From the NCBI GenBank assembly GCA_902609675.1, contig CACLST010000004.1, forward strand, positions 1 through 59,103: 59,103 nt of DNA, written 5' to 3'. The notes below the pieces were generated by a model. It had not been told where the DNA came from, did not search any database, and worked only from the letters and a program-made list of their open reading frames with translations. A program made the position numbers and the translations under genes. This document shows, one piece after another, positions 51,670 through 59,103 of this stretch (within the stretch, counting starts at the first letter, position 1; every line of letters starts with the position of its first letter). The stretch comes from an uncultured Pelagibacteraceae bacterium. Lineage in GTDB: Bacteria; Pseudomonadota; Alphaproteobacteria; Pelagibacterales; Pelagibacteraceae.

Positions 51670-53753
51670 TTGAGAACTTCTCTTTTTCCTACATGATTAG
51701 CTTGACTTACTTCTCCGTTTGCTTCCATTTGATCAATTATTCTAGCTGCTCTATTATAACCAATTTGAAGTTTTCTTTGTAGAAAAGATGTTGATGCTTT
51801 TCTTTCAGATTTTATAATTTCGAGAGCTGTACTATATAGTTCATCTAAGTTTTCATTATCTTTTGAGTCAGTATGATTCTCTTTTTCATCAACAAAATTA
51901 AGAATTTCATCTACGTAATCAGGCTCAGCTTGATTTCTTAAAAAATTATTTATTTTCTCAATTTCATTCTCTGATACAAATGGTGCATGAATTCTTGTCA
52001 TTCTATTTGCGGAAGTCATATAAAGCATATCTCCTTTCCCAAGAAGCTGTTCAGCACCTTGTTCTCCAAGAATTGTTCTACTATCTATTTTAGAAGTAAC
52101 TTGGAATGATATTCTTGTTGGAAAGTTAGCTTTTATTGTTCCAGTTATAACGTCAACACTAGGTCTTTGTGTAGCCATTATGATATGTATACCTGCTGCT
52201 CTGGCCATTTGAGATAGCTTTTGAATATAATTTTCAATATCTTTACCAGCTACAAGCATTAAATCTGACATTTCATCTACAATAACAACGATATAAGGCA
52301 TAGAAATCTTATGTTTTTCGTTATAACCATCAATATTTCTCACTCCCACTTTGGTCATAAGCTTGTATCGATTTTCCATTTCTTTGACTACCCAACCTAA
52401 TACAGATGCAGCTTTTTTAGCCTCCGTTATAACTGGGCACAATAAATGCGGAATTCCCTCGTATGTAGATAACTCTAACATTTTTGGATCAATTAATATA
52501 AACTTACATTTTTCAGGAGAGTGTTTGTACAAAAGTGACAAAATAATTGTATTTATACAAACTGATTTACCAGATCCAGTTGTGCCAGCTATAAGTAAAT
52601 GAGGCATAGTACTCAAATCGCCTGTTATTGGTAATCCAGAAATGCTTTTACCAAGAGCGATTGGAAGTTTAGTATCTTTTTTTTTAAAACTACCATCAGA
52701 AATTACTTCACTTAGAAAAACGTTTTCTCTTTGAGGTTTGGGGAGTTCAATACCAATAGTATTACTTCCAGGTATAGTTGCAATTCTAGCAGACTCAGAA
52801 CTAGTGTTCCTGGCAATATCTTCTGAAAGATTAATAATTTTTGAAACTTTAACACCAGGTGCAGGTTCAAATTCATATAAAGTAACAACAGGACCTTGAC
52901 TTACTTTCTTAACTTCGCCCTCAACTCCAAAATCAAGTAAAATTTTTTCTAGCGTTTTTTCATCAATTTTATTTTCTGATAAATTTTTATCCTTGTTTGT
53001 AGGCGATTTTAAAAAGTCTAAGGATGGCAGTTTATATTTTATAGTTTTTTTATCAGATGATGCTAAATTTTTATCGAATGAAAAGTTTTCTTGAACTCTT
53101 GTCTCAGCATTTGTGTAATCATTCTCATTTATAAAATTTTCATCAATATTATCAACAATATTTTTGGTTTCATTTTTTTTAGATTTAGAAAAAATTATAG
53201 TAATATTTTTTAGATATTTAAGTTTGAAATTGATACTAAAAAGAAAAAATGTAATAATTAAAAATATTAAAATAATATAACTTATTCGATGGTTTATGTT
53301 TATTAAATTTATTAAAAATGTTTCTTCAAATAAATTGCCTATAAAACCATTATTACCATTAATCGTAAGCCAAAATGTTTCAGTATGAAAAACCGTAAAG
53401 AATAATGTTCCTAAAATTGAGTATAAAATTACAAAAAATATGCTCTCAATAATATGTAAGATTTTTTTATCAAATATTACAAATATAGATATGAGGATAA
53501 ATGAAAATGGCACTAACAATGAAATTAAACCAATAGATTGATACAAAATATCTGATGTATAACTACCTTTTGCACCCAACAAATTATTTATTTCAGCGTT
53601 CTCAGGAAAAATAAAGTTGGGATCTTCTGGTGAATAGCTAATTAATGATATTAGTAACAGTAAAGATAGAACTAGTAAGGTTAGACCTGTAGCTTCGGCT
53701 AGTCTTTTAAAGAGAAAACTTGTTGTTTTATCGACTAAATTTTTAATTTTCAT
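51666..53753 (-). CDS. ftsK: DNA translocase FtsK
   Basis: FtsK couples division to chromosome dimer resolution by pumping DNA. In 695 residues there are four N-terminal transmembrane helices (about 20-180), a short linker (180-260), the RecA-like motor with Walker A AGTTGSGKS (390-397) and Walker B VVIVDEMSDLM, MATQRPSVDVITG, and a C-terminal gamma winged helix (about 636-695, SFLQRKLQIGYNRAARIIDQ) that reads KOPS and activates XerD. The linker is far shorter than in E. coli FtsK (1329 residues). Overlaps lolA by four bases. Confidence 0.97.
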   Translation of the reverse strand: MKIKNLVDKTTSFLFKRLAEATGLTLLVLSLLLLISLISYSPEDPNFIFPENAEINNLLGAKGSYTSDILYQSIGLISLLVPFSFILISIFVIFDKKILHIIESIFFVILYSILGTLFFTVFHTETFWLTINGNNGFIGNLFEETFLINLININHRISYIILIFLIITFFLFSINFKLKYLKNITIIFSKSKKNETKNIVDNIDENFINENDYTNAETRVQENFSFDKNLASSDKKTIKYKLPSLDFLKSPTNKDKNLSENKIDEKTLEKILLDFGVEGEVKKVSQGPVVTLYEFEPAPGVKVSKIINLSEDIARNTSSESARIATIPGSNTIGIELPKPQRENVFLSEVISDGSFKKKDTKLPIALGKSISGLPITGDLSTMPHLLIAGTTGSGKSVCINTIILSLLYKHSPEKCKFILIDPKMLELSTYEGIPHLLCPVITEAKKAASVLGWVVKEMENRYKLMTKVGVRNIDGYNEKHKISMPYIVVIVDEMSDLMLVAGKDIENYIQKLSQMARAAGIHIIMATQRPSVDVITGTIKANFPTRISFQVTSKIDSRTILGEQGAEQLLGKGDMLYMTSANRMTRIHAPFVSENEIEKINNFLRNQAEPDYVDEILNFVDEKENHTDSKDNENLDELYSTALEIIKSERKASTSFLQRKLQIGYNRAARIIDQMEANGEVSQANHVGKREVLK

Positions 53754-53816
53754 TTTGTAATTAATGATTTGTCACTTTGTATCATTTAATTTTTGTTGAT
53801 AAAATTAAATAATATT

Positions 53817-54878
53817 ATGAATATTTGTCTATTAGGAAATAATTTAACAAATCTTGTTTTAGCAAACATATTATTAAAAAAAAAGATTAATGTTGATATT
53901 ATTTCCAAATCTCAACCATCATTATTAAAAAATACTCTCAGAACAATTGCTATTTCAAACGATAACTATAAATTTTTAATAGAAAATATTAAAGGTATTA
54001 AAAATTTAGGATGGCCAACTACAAAAATAAAAATTTACTCAGAAAATAATAAATCAAATGAGTTGTTTGAGTTCAAAAATAAAAATCAGAATAATTTTTA
54101 TCTATTAAAATATATTGACCTTTTTAGGTTAATAAAAAAAAATAAATTTTTAAAATTTATTAGATTTCAAAATTATGATTTAGAGGTTTTAAAAAAAAGA
54201 AATTATGATTTAATAATTAATTCAGAACAAAATAATTTAATAACAAAAAAATATTTTCAAAAAAAAATAGAAAAAAATTATAAATCTTTGGCTCATACTG
54301 CTATAATAAACCATAAAAAAGTTGAAAATAAAATTGCCACTCAAATTTTTACAAAAAATGGTCCATTAGCATTTCTCCCTCTATCTAATAATCAAACCTC
54401 AATTGTATTTTCAAATAATTCAATAAAATTAATTAATAAGATAAGCCTCCTAAAAATTATCAATAAATATAACCATCGATATAAGATAGATAAAATCAGC
54501 GAGGTAGAGTCTTTTGGAATCAAGTTTCTTGTGCTTCGAAATTATACTTTTAAAAATGTTTTATCTTTTGGAGATTTAATACATAAAGTTCATCCGTTAG
54601 CAGGACAAGGTTTTAATATGACTATCAGAGACATTAAATCTTTATCTAATATTTTAGATGAAAATATCAAATTAGGTATTGATGATGGTGAAATAATTGC
54701 ACAAAAATTTCAAGAAAAAAATAAACATTTAAATTACATGTATGGAATAGGAATAGATTTTTTAAACTCTTTCTTCAAACTTGATAATAAGTTAGAAAAT
54801 AACTTATCTGAACCGTTATTTAAAATTTTAAAAAATAATAAATTTTTGAATAAATATGCAACAATGTTATCCAATTAA
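53817..54878 (+). CDS. UbiH/UbiF-type FAD monooxygenase with eroded glycine motif
   Basis: A 353-residue flavin-dependent monooxygenase-like protein of the ubiquinone-hydroxylase family. The C-terminal FAD motif is intact: VLSFGDLIHKVHPLAGQGFN followed by MTIRDIKSLSNIL. The N-terminal Rossmann loop, normally G-x-G-x-x-G, reads CLLGNNLTNLVLANILL, keeping only the first Gly. The middle region is divergent and lysine/asparagine-rich. An ATG nine codons downstream of an earlier one is chosen, since it starts just before the beta strand (NICLLGNN). The gene diverges from ftsK. Whether FAD binding survives is open; it may be a low-identity but functional UbiH. Confidence 0.75.
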   Translation: MNICLLGNNLTNLVLANILLKKKINVDIISKSQPSLLKNTLRTIAISNDNYKFLIENIKGIKNLGWPTTKIKIYSENNKSNELFEFKNKNQNNFYLLKYIDLFRLIKKNKFLKFIRFQNYDLEVLKKRNYDLIINSEQNNLITKKYFQKKIEKNYKSLAHTAIINHKKVENKIATQIFTKNGPLAFLPLSNNQTSIVFSNNSIKLINKISLLKIINKYNHRYKIDKISEVESFGIKFLVLRNYTFKNVLSFGDLIHKVHPLAGQGFNMTIRDIKSLSNILDENIKLGIDDGEIIAQKFQEKNKHLNYMYGIGIDFLNSFFKLDNKLENNLSEPLFKILKNNKFLNKYATMLSN

Positions 54879-54894
54879 TTTGTATTTAAATTGA

Positions 54895-55536
54895 TTATTG
54901 TAAGGTTTTATTATTAAAATTGTCTAAAATATATGTATTTAGAATTTCTTCTAACTTTTCTTTTCTTATATTTAAATCTTTACTTTCAAGTAAAACTTGT
55001 TTTTCTTCTAAAGAAAATGGTGAAGCCATAGATAGAGTATTTATAGTTTGATCTAAACTTTGTTTTTCAATTTCTTTCCAATTTATTTCATAGCCTTGTT
55101 TTTTAAAAAGATCTTTAAGATTTCGAAATATCATTTCTAAATCTGAAAAATTTATTTCATTTGTTTTTTCAACTAAATCATTTGAGTAATCCTCATATTT
55201 GACTTTACATTCTCTAAATAAGTTATCGTTATGAATCTCATCCATAATTTTAAATCTACATACCCCATTTAAAATGATTAAATATCTCCCATCATCTGTT
55301 TCATTAAAACTTGTTATTTTTCCAACACAACCAACTTCATGTAAATCAGGTTTTTTTAATTCACCAGTTTTTTTAGGCTGTATCATTCCTATTAATCTAT
55401 TGCCTTTCATGCTTTTATCTATCATTTGAATATATCTTGGCTCAAAGATGTTTAGCGGGACAGTTGTTCTGGGGAAGATAATAAAATTAGATAAAGGGAA
55501 TACAGGTAAAATGTTTGGAAGATCTTCTTTTTTCAT
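54895..55536 (-). CDS. LON substrate-binding (N-terminal) domain protein
   Basis: A stand-alone LON N-domain protein of about 213 residues: LPVFPLSNFIIFPRTTVPLN, IFEPRYIQMIDKSM, GCVGKITSFNETDDGRYLII and LNGVCRFKI are the domain's core, followed by a helical half. There are no AAA+ or protease domains, so it is not the Lon protease. In alphaproteobacteria such genes occur near ubiquinone hydroxylase genes, as here. Role unknown. The start is taken at ATG before KKEDLPNILP; a longer reading adds seven residues and is less likely. Confidence 0.88.
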   Translation of the reverse strand: MKKEDLPNILPVFPLSNFIIFPRTTVPLNIFEPRYIQMIDKSMKGNRLIGMIQPKKTGELKKPDLHEVGCVGKITSFNETDDGRYLIILNGVCRFKIMDEIHNDNLFRECKVKYEDYSNDLVEKTNEINFSDLEMIFRNLKDLFKKQGYEINWKEIEKQSLDQTINTLSMASPFSLEEKQVLLESKDLNIRKEKLEEILNTYILDNFNNKTLQ

Positions 55537-55562
55537 AATATTTAAATTATAACACATAATCT

Positions 55563-57206
55563 ATGAATTCAAATATTTTTGAAGAAAAAAAAAGAAAAAT
55601 TTTACAAACCTTTAAAGAAAAAAATTTTGAAGAGGTAATTGCCGCAGGTGAAAAATTATTAAGTCAAAAAAAAGATGATGCACAATTAATTTATCTATTA
55701 GCATTAGCCTCAATTAACATTCAAAAATTTTCTAAGGCAGAAGAATATATTGATAATTTATTATCCTATAAAGAAACTGATCAACTATATTTTGTTAAGG
55801 GAAATATTCAAAAAAAATTGAAAAGATTTCATGCAGCAATAAAATCATTTGAAAAATCTATAGAGTTAAATCCAAGTTTTTCAGAGGCTTACAATAATTT
55901 AGGTAATACAAAAAAAATTTTGAATCAACAAGAAAAAGCAATTGAATGTTTTAAAAAAGCTATAAATTTAAAACCAGATAACTTTCAAGCACTCTTCAAT
56001 TTATCTTCAATTTACAAAGAGAATAATAATTATAATGAATTAATTCTAGTTTATGAAAAAATTTTACAATTGGATAAAAATAATATTAAAACACTTTATA
56101 ATCTCGGATCAGCTCATCTTTTTTTAGGAAATTTTTCAAAAGGAAAAGAATATTTTAAAAAAATTTTTCAATTAGATAAAACACATATTCCAAGTATAAG
56201 AAATTATATACTTGTAACAAAAATTGATAAAAATGATGAAATTTTTGATTATATTAAAAATATTAATATACAAAATTTAAATCAAGAAGAAAAAATCTTA
56301 TTAACAAATGCCCTAAGCAAAGGATATTTTGATCTAGGAAATGAAGAACATGGATTAAAAAATCTCACAGCTGCCAACTTGATTAAGAGAAAAAATTCTA
56401 ATTTTTCACTAGAAGAGGAAAAAAAAAGATTTGAAAATATCAAAAACTTTTTTTCGACAACTCAAAATTATAATTTAAATTTTGATGATAAATATTTTAG
56501 TAAACCGGTATTTATATTGGGTATGCCACGATCTGGTACAACCTTATTGGAGCAAATTTTATCTACACATTCAAAAATTTATGGTGCTGGGGAACTATAT
56601 TTCTTACAAAAAAAAATTAATGAATTAGGTTTTGAGAAAAAAAATGAATTCAAAAATTTATTTTCAGAAATTAGAAAATTCTATTATCAAAATATATCAA
56701 AAATTTCAAACAAACCCTTTATAATCGATAAATTTCCTGTAAATTTTAGATGGATAGGATTTATTGTTAATGCTCTCCCTGAGGCCAAAATAATTCACAT
56801 ACATAGAAACCCGATGGCAGTATGTTGGTCAAATTATAAAACTTTATTTATTGATAGTGTTATGGATTTTAGTTTAGACCAGGAAGACTTAGCTAGTTAT
56901 TACAGTTTGTATAACGATTTAATGAATTTTTGGCTCACGAAATACGATGATAAAATTTTGAACGTTTATTATGAAGATTTTGTAAAAGATTTTGAGTTAC
57001 ATACCAAAAAAATTCTTCTATTTTTAAATCTAGATTGGGAGGAACACCTAAAATATTATGAAAAATCAGATAGAGTTGTAACCACAGCTTCGTTTGAGCA
57101 GGTAAGAAATAAAATAAAAAAAGACACATCAAAACAATGGGAAAAATTTAGTGATTACTTAGAACCTATGCAAAAAATTTTAAATTCTAATAAAATAAAA
57201 TTTTAA
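55563..57206 (+). CDS. TPR-repeat protein fused to a sulfotransferase domain
   Basis: A 547-residue two-part protein. Residues 1 to about 230 are TPR repeats (AAIKSFEKSIELNPSFSEAY, NNLGNTKKILNQQEKAIECF, ALFNLSSIYKENNNYNELIL). A sulfotransferase domain follows (about 310-520): VFILGMPRSGTTLLEQILST with the PAPS loop PRSGTT (near 322), GAGELYFL, IIDKFPVNFRWIGFI, and KIIHIHRNPMAVCWSNY with the 3'-phosphate Arg. There is no signal peptide. In other bacteria such fusions are thought to modify proteins or glycans; the substrate is unknown. It diverges from the LON-domain gene. Confidence 0.87.
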   Translation: MNSNIFEEKKRKILQTFKEKNFEEVIAAGEKLLSQKKDDAQLIYLLALASINIQKFSKAEEYIDNLLSYKETDQLYFVKGNIQKKLKRFHAAIKSFEKSIELNPSFSEAYNNLGNTKKILNQQEKAIECFKKAINLKPDNFQALFNLSSIYKENNNYNELILVYEKILQLDKNNIKTLYNLGSAHLFLGNFSKGKEYFKKIFQLDKTHIPSIRNYILVTKIDKNDEIFDYIKNINIQNLNQEEKILLTNALSKGYFDLGNEEHGLKNLTAANLIKRKNSNFSLEEEKKRFENIKNFFSTTQNYNLNFDDKYFSKPVFILGMPRSGTTLLEQILSTHSKIYGAGELYFLQKKINELGFEKKNEFKNLFSEIRKFYYQNISKISNKPFIIDKFPVNFRWIGFIVNALPEAKIIHIHRNPMAVCWSNYKTLFIDSVMDFSLDQEDLASYYSLYNDLMNFWLTKYDDKILNVYYEDFVKDFELHTKKILLFLNLDWEEHLKYYEKSDRVVTTASFEQVRNKIKKDTSKQWEKFSDYLEPMQKILNSNKIKF

Positions 57207-57269
57207 AAATATTCAGAAATTTATTGCTTGAATTTAGAAAAATAGCTATTTATTATAAAACCTAAATAA

Positions 57270-57344
57270 GCGGGCATAGCTCAGTGGTAGAGCGTCTCGT
57301 TGCCAACGAGAAGGTCGTGGGTTCGAGTCCCATTGCCCGCTCCA
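57270..57344 (+). tRNA. tRNA-Gly (anticodon GCC)
   Basis: A full cloverleaf is readable by hand: acceptor GCGGGCA / TGCCCGC, D-arm around GCTCAGTGGTAGAGC, anticodon stem TCTCG / CGAGA with loop TTGCCAA giving anticodon GCC, T-arm GTGGGTTCGAGTCCCAT, discriminator T and an encoded CCA end. It decodes GGC and GGU. It lies in a gap of 200 bases between the TPR-sulfotransferase and the pterin dehydratase genes; no clear terminator is seen after it. Confidence 0.97.
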
Positions 57345-57406
57345 ATGTCTCAAATTAAATTTAATAATTTACATTAAAAAATAAATAATTTAAAATTAGT
57401 TCATAT

Positions 57407-57745
57407 ATGTCAGAATTAGCAGATAAAAAATGTATTCCATGTGAAGGTGGAATACCAAGTTTTGATCTTAAGGAAATACACAAATACCTCAAGAAAGTTG
57501 ATGGTTGGGATGTTCAGTCTTCAGATAATAAAGATTATTTCATAATTAAAGATTTTAAATTTAATAATTTTTTAGAAAGCCAATCATTTGTAAATAAAGT
57601 TGGAGAAATTGCTGAACAAGAGGGACATCACCCAGATATATGGTTTGGTTGGGGTTATGCAAAAATTAAAATACAAACACATGCTATTAGTGGATTACAT
57701 GAGAGTGATTTTGTTCTAGCAGCAAAAATTGATAGAATTAACTAA
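57407..57745 (+). CDS. phhB: 4a-hydroxytetrahydrobiopterin dehydratase (PCD/DCoH)
   Basis: Pterin-4a-carbinolamine dehydratase recycles the oxidised pterin cofactor of aromatic amino acid hydroxylases. The 112-residue protein has EIAEQEGHHPDIWFGWGYAK with the active-site His-His-Pro, then IKIQTHAISGLHESDFVLAA, whose His and Asp complete the family motif. A phenylalanine hydroxylase partner is not in the window; in genomes without it the protein is linked to molybdopterin metabolism. The length is normal. It converges on purH with a 5-base gap. Confidence 0.95.
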   Translation: MSELADKKCIPCEGGIPSFDLKEIHKYLKKVDGWDVQSSDNKDYFIIKDFKFNNFLESQSFVNKVGEIAEQEGHHPDIWFGWGYAKIKIQTHAISGLHESDFVLAAKIDRIN

Positions 57746-57750
57746 TTTTT

Positions 57751-59103
57751 TCAATGTTTAAAATGTCTGGTTTTTGAGAATACAAGTATTACTCCTAATT
57801 TATTCGCAAACTTAATAATTTCTTTATCACGAATTGATCCTGAAGGTTGAATGATTGCACTCACACCATTTTGAACTAACATTTCAATTCCATCTACAAA
57901 CGGAAAAAAAGCATCAGATGCTCCCAAAATTAAATCATTTTCAGTAATTTTTTGAAATTTCTTCATTTTATCTATTGCCATTTTACAACTATCTAATCTA
58001 CTTGGTTGACCTGATCCAATTCCAACGGTTGAACTATTTTTTGTTAAAACGATTGCGTTAGATTTTACGTTTCTACATACATTAAAAGCAAATAGTAGAT
58101 CATCCAATACTCTTTTTGTTGGCTTAGCTTTAGAGACAACTTTAAAATTTTCTTTTTTAAAGATTTTGTTATCTAAGCTTTGAAGCAATAAAGAGTTAAA
58201 GTTATTAGTTATATTACCTATGTTTTGTGGTTTTAATTTCGATGCATCAATTAACCTTAAATTTTTCCTTTTTTTTAGAATTTTAATTGAATCTTTGTCA
58301 AAACCAATTCCTATTATCACTTCTAAAAATATTTTATTTAATTCTATAGCTATTTTTTTATTTACTTTGAAATTACACGAGACAATTCCTCCAAACGCGC
58401 TTATAGGATCACATGCTAAAGCCTCTTTGTAACTATTTATTTTGTTACTATTTTTTGAAACACCACATGGATTAGCATGTTTAACAATTACAGTCCCAGT
58501 ATTTTTGGGAAGTGTTTGCGAAATATTTAAGGCTGCATAAATATCATTATAATTGTTATAACTTAATTTTTTTCCACTTAGTTGATTTATATCTAAATTT
58601 TCATTTCTACTATATATTGCTGATTGTTGATGAGGATTTTCACCATATCGTAATACTTCTACTAAGTTTCCATGAAAAGTTTTTTTTTGAGGAAAATAAT
58701 CATTATTATAATCATTAAAATACTCTGAAATAACAGAGTCATAGTATGCTGTTAAGTTAAATGCTTCCTGAGAAAGTGTTTTTCTAAATTCTAGACTTGT
58801 GGAACCCTTATTTTTTTCTAAATCCAAAATGAATTCTTTGTACTGGCTCGGAGAGGTCAATATAGTTGTGTGTCTATAGTTTTTAGCTGCTGCTCTTACA
58901 AGGGCTGGGCCTCCAATATCTATATTTTCAATTAGTTTATTATGATCGCTTGTACGTTTTAGTTTTTCCTCAAATGGATAAAAATTAACAATTACTAAAT
59001 CTATTTCTTCATAGTTATATTTTTTAAGCTCTTTTTTGTGATTTTTATCATCTCTCTTGCTTAAAATCCCCGCATACAATTTTGGGTTAAGCGTTTTTAC
59101 TCT
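57751..59103 (-). CDS. purH: PurH bifunctional AICAR formyltransferase / IMP cyclohydrolase, 5' end cut off
   Basis: PurH performs the last two steps of de novo IMP synthesis. About 450 codons are visible, missing roughly the first 70. At the window edge the frame reads RVKTLNPKLYAGILSKRDDK, the R-V-K-T-L-H/N-P-K motif of the cyclohydrolase domain; VIVNFYPFEEKL and ENIDIGGPALVRAAAKNYRH follow. The formyltransferase domain has LRYGENPHQQSAIYS, VKHANPCGVS (catalytic Lys-His), SAFGGIVSCN, and the C-terminal DAFFPFVDGIEMLVQNGVSA. The real start is outside the window. Confidence 0.96.
   Translation of the reverse strand, partial: RVKTLNPKLYAGILSKRDDKNHKKELKKYNYEEIDLVIVNFYPFEEKLKRTSDHNKLIENIDIGGPALVRAAAKNYRHTTILTSPSQYKEFILDLEKNKGSTSLEFRKTLSQEAFNLTAYYDSVISEYFNDYNNDYFPQKKTFHGNLVEVLRYGENPHQQSAIYSRNENLDINQLSGKKLSYNNYNDIYAALNISQTLPKNTGTVIVKHANPCGVSKNSNKINSYKEALACDPISAFGGIVSCNFKVNKKIAIELNKIFLEVIIGIGFDKDSIKILKKRKNLRLIDASKLKPQNIGNITNNFNSLLLQSLDNKIFKKENFKVVSKAKPTKRVLDDLLFAFNVCRNVKSNAIVLTKNSSTVGIGSGQPSRLDSCKMAIDKMKKFQKITENDLILGASDAFFPFVDGIEMLVQNGVSAIIQPSGSIRDKEIIKFANKLGVILVFSKTRHFKH

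Noticed and set aside
1-59103. Mobile elements, prophage, CRISPR arrays or toxin-antitoxin pairs
   Set aside because: No transposase, integrase, regularly spaced repeats, terminal inverted repeats or toxin-antitoxin gene pair seen on either strand.

Overview
The window looks like a piece of a streamlined marine alphaproteobacterial chromosome, most probably from the SAR11 clade (Pelagibacterales). The basis is very AT-rich DNA, intergenic gaps of usually 0-60 bases, many 1-11 base start/stop overlaps, no insertion sequences, prophage or CRISPR, and alphaproteobacterial gene orders (grpE-dnaK-dnaJ; leuS-lptE-holA / parB-parA-rsmG-mnmG-mnmE-rho-hemJ-hemH-hemE; ppsR-maf-aroE-coaE-dnaQ; hslUV facing hisBHAFE). 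Clade assignment is inference from sequence style and synteny; no search was run. No gene-free stretch exceeds 300 bases.

Layout. 1-6.7 kb: end-truncated murJ (lipid II flippase), malic enzyme maeB, a BON-domain envelope protein, rsmI, an LpoA-like periplasmic protein and rdgB. 6.8-10.7 kb: grpE-dnaK-dnaJ chaperone cluster plus a 33-residue membrane peptide. 10.7-12.9 kb: an opposite-strand pair of secreted proteins (10-cysteine protein; FG-GAP/UnbV protein) between dnaJ and dapB. 12.9-15.4 kb: dapB, nth, a PfkB kinase and a tiny arfA-like gene. 15.4-20.7 kb: TPR-methyltransferase, winged-helix regulator, L,D-transpeptidase, yggS, a degenerate thiE-like gene, a strong bidirectional terminator and a porin. 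20.9-25.5 kb: DUF3576 lipoprotein, leuS, lptE, holA. 25.5-35.7 kb: parB, parA, rsmG, mnmG, mnmE, rho and heme genes, almost all leftward. Two parS sites lie inside rsmG and mnmG.

The 283-base gap between hemE and ppsR is the predicted replication origin. It has the same flanking genes as oriC in Caulobacter and Rickettsia (hemE/RP001), genes diverge on both sides, and it carries a DnaA-box match, a full CtrA-type TTAA-N7-TTAA site and short repeats. To the right come ppsR, maf, aroE, coaE and dnaQ (rightward), then secB, fxsA, a Tim44-like gene, smr and hslUV.

43.3-51.1 kb is one long rightward gene string: hisB-hisH-(secreted SHOCT protein)-hisA-hisF-hisE-mcl-mtkA-mtkB-HIT-GNAT. It joins histidine synthesis to a malyl-CoA module that would turn malate into glyoxylate plus acetyl-CoA. 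51.1-59.1 kb holds lolA, ftsK, a UbiH-type monooxygenase with an eroded nucleotide motif, a LON-domain protein, a TPR-sulfotransferase, tRNA-Gly(GCC), a pterin dehydratase and the end of purH.

Most of the window is core housekeeping. The points most worth a second look are the origin/parS region, the his-mcl-mtkAB string, the secreted pair downstream of dnaJ, the small genes at 10.6 and 15.3 kb, the SHOCT protein inside the his operon, and the degenerate thiE-like gene.
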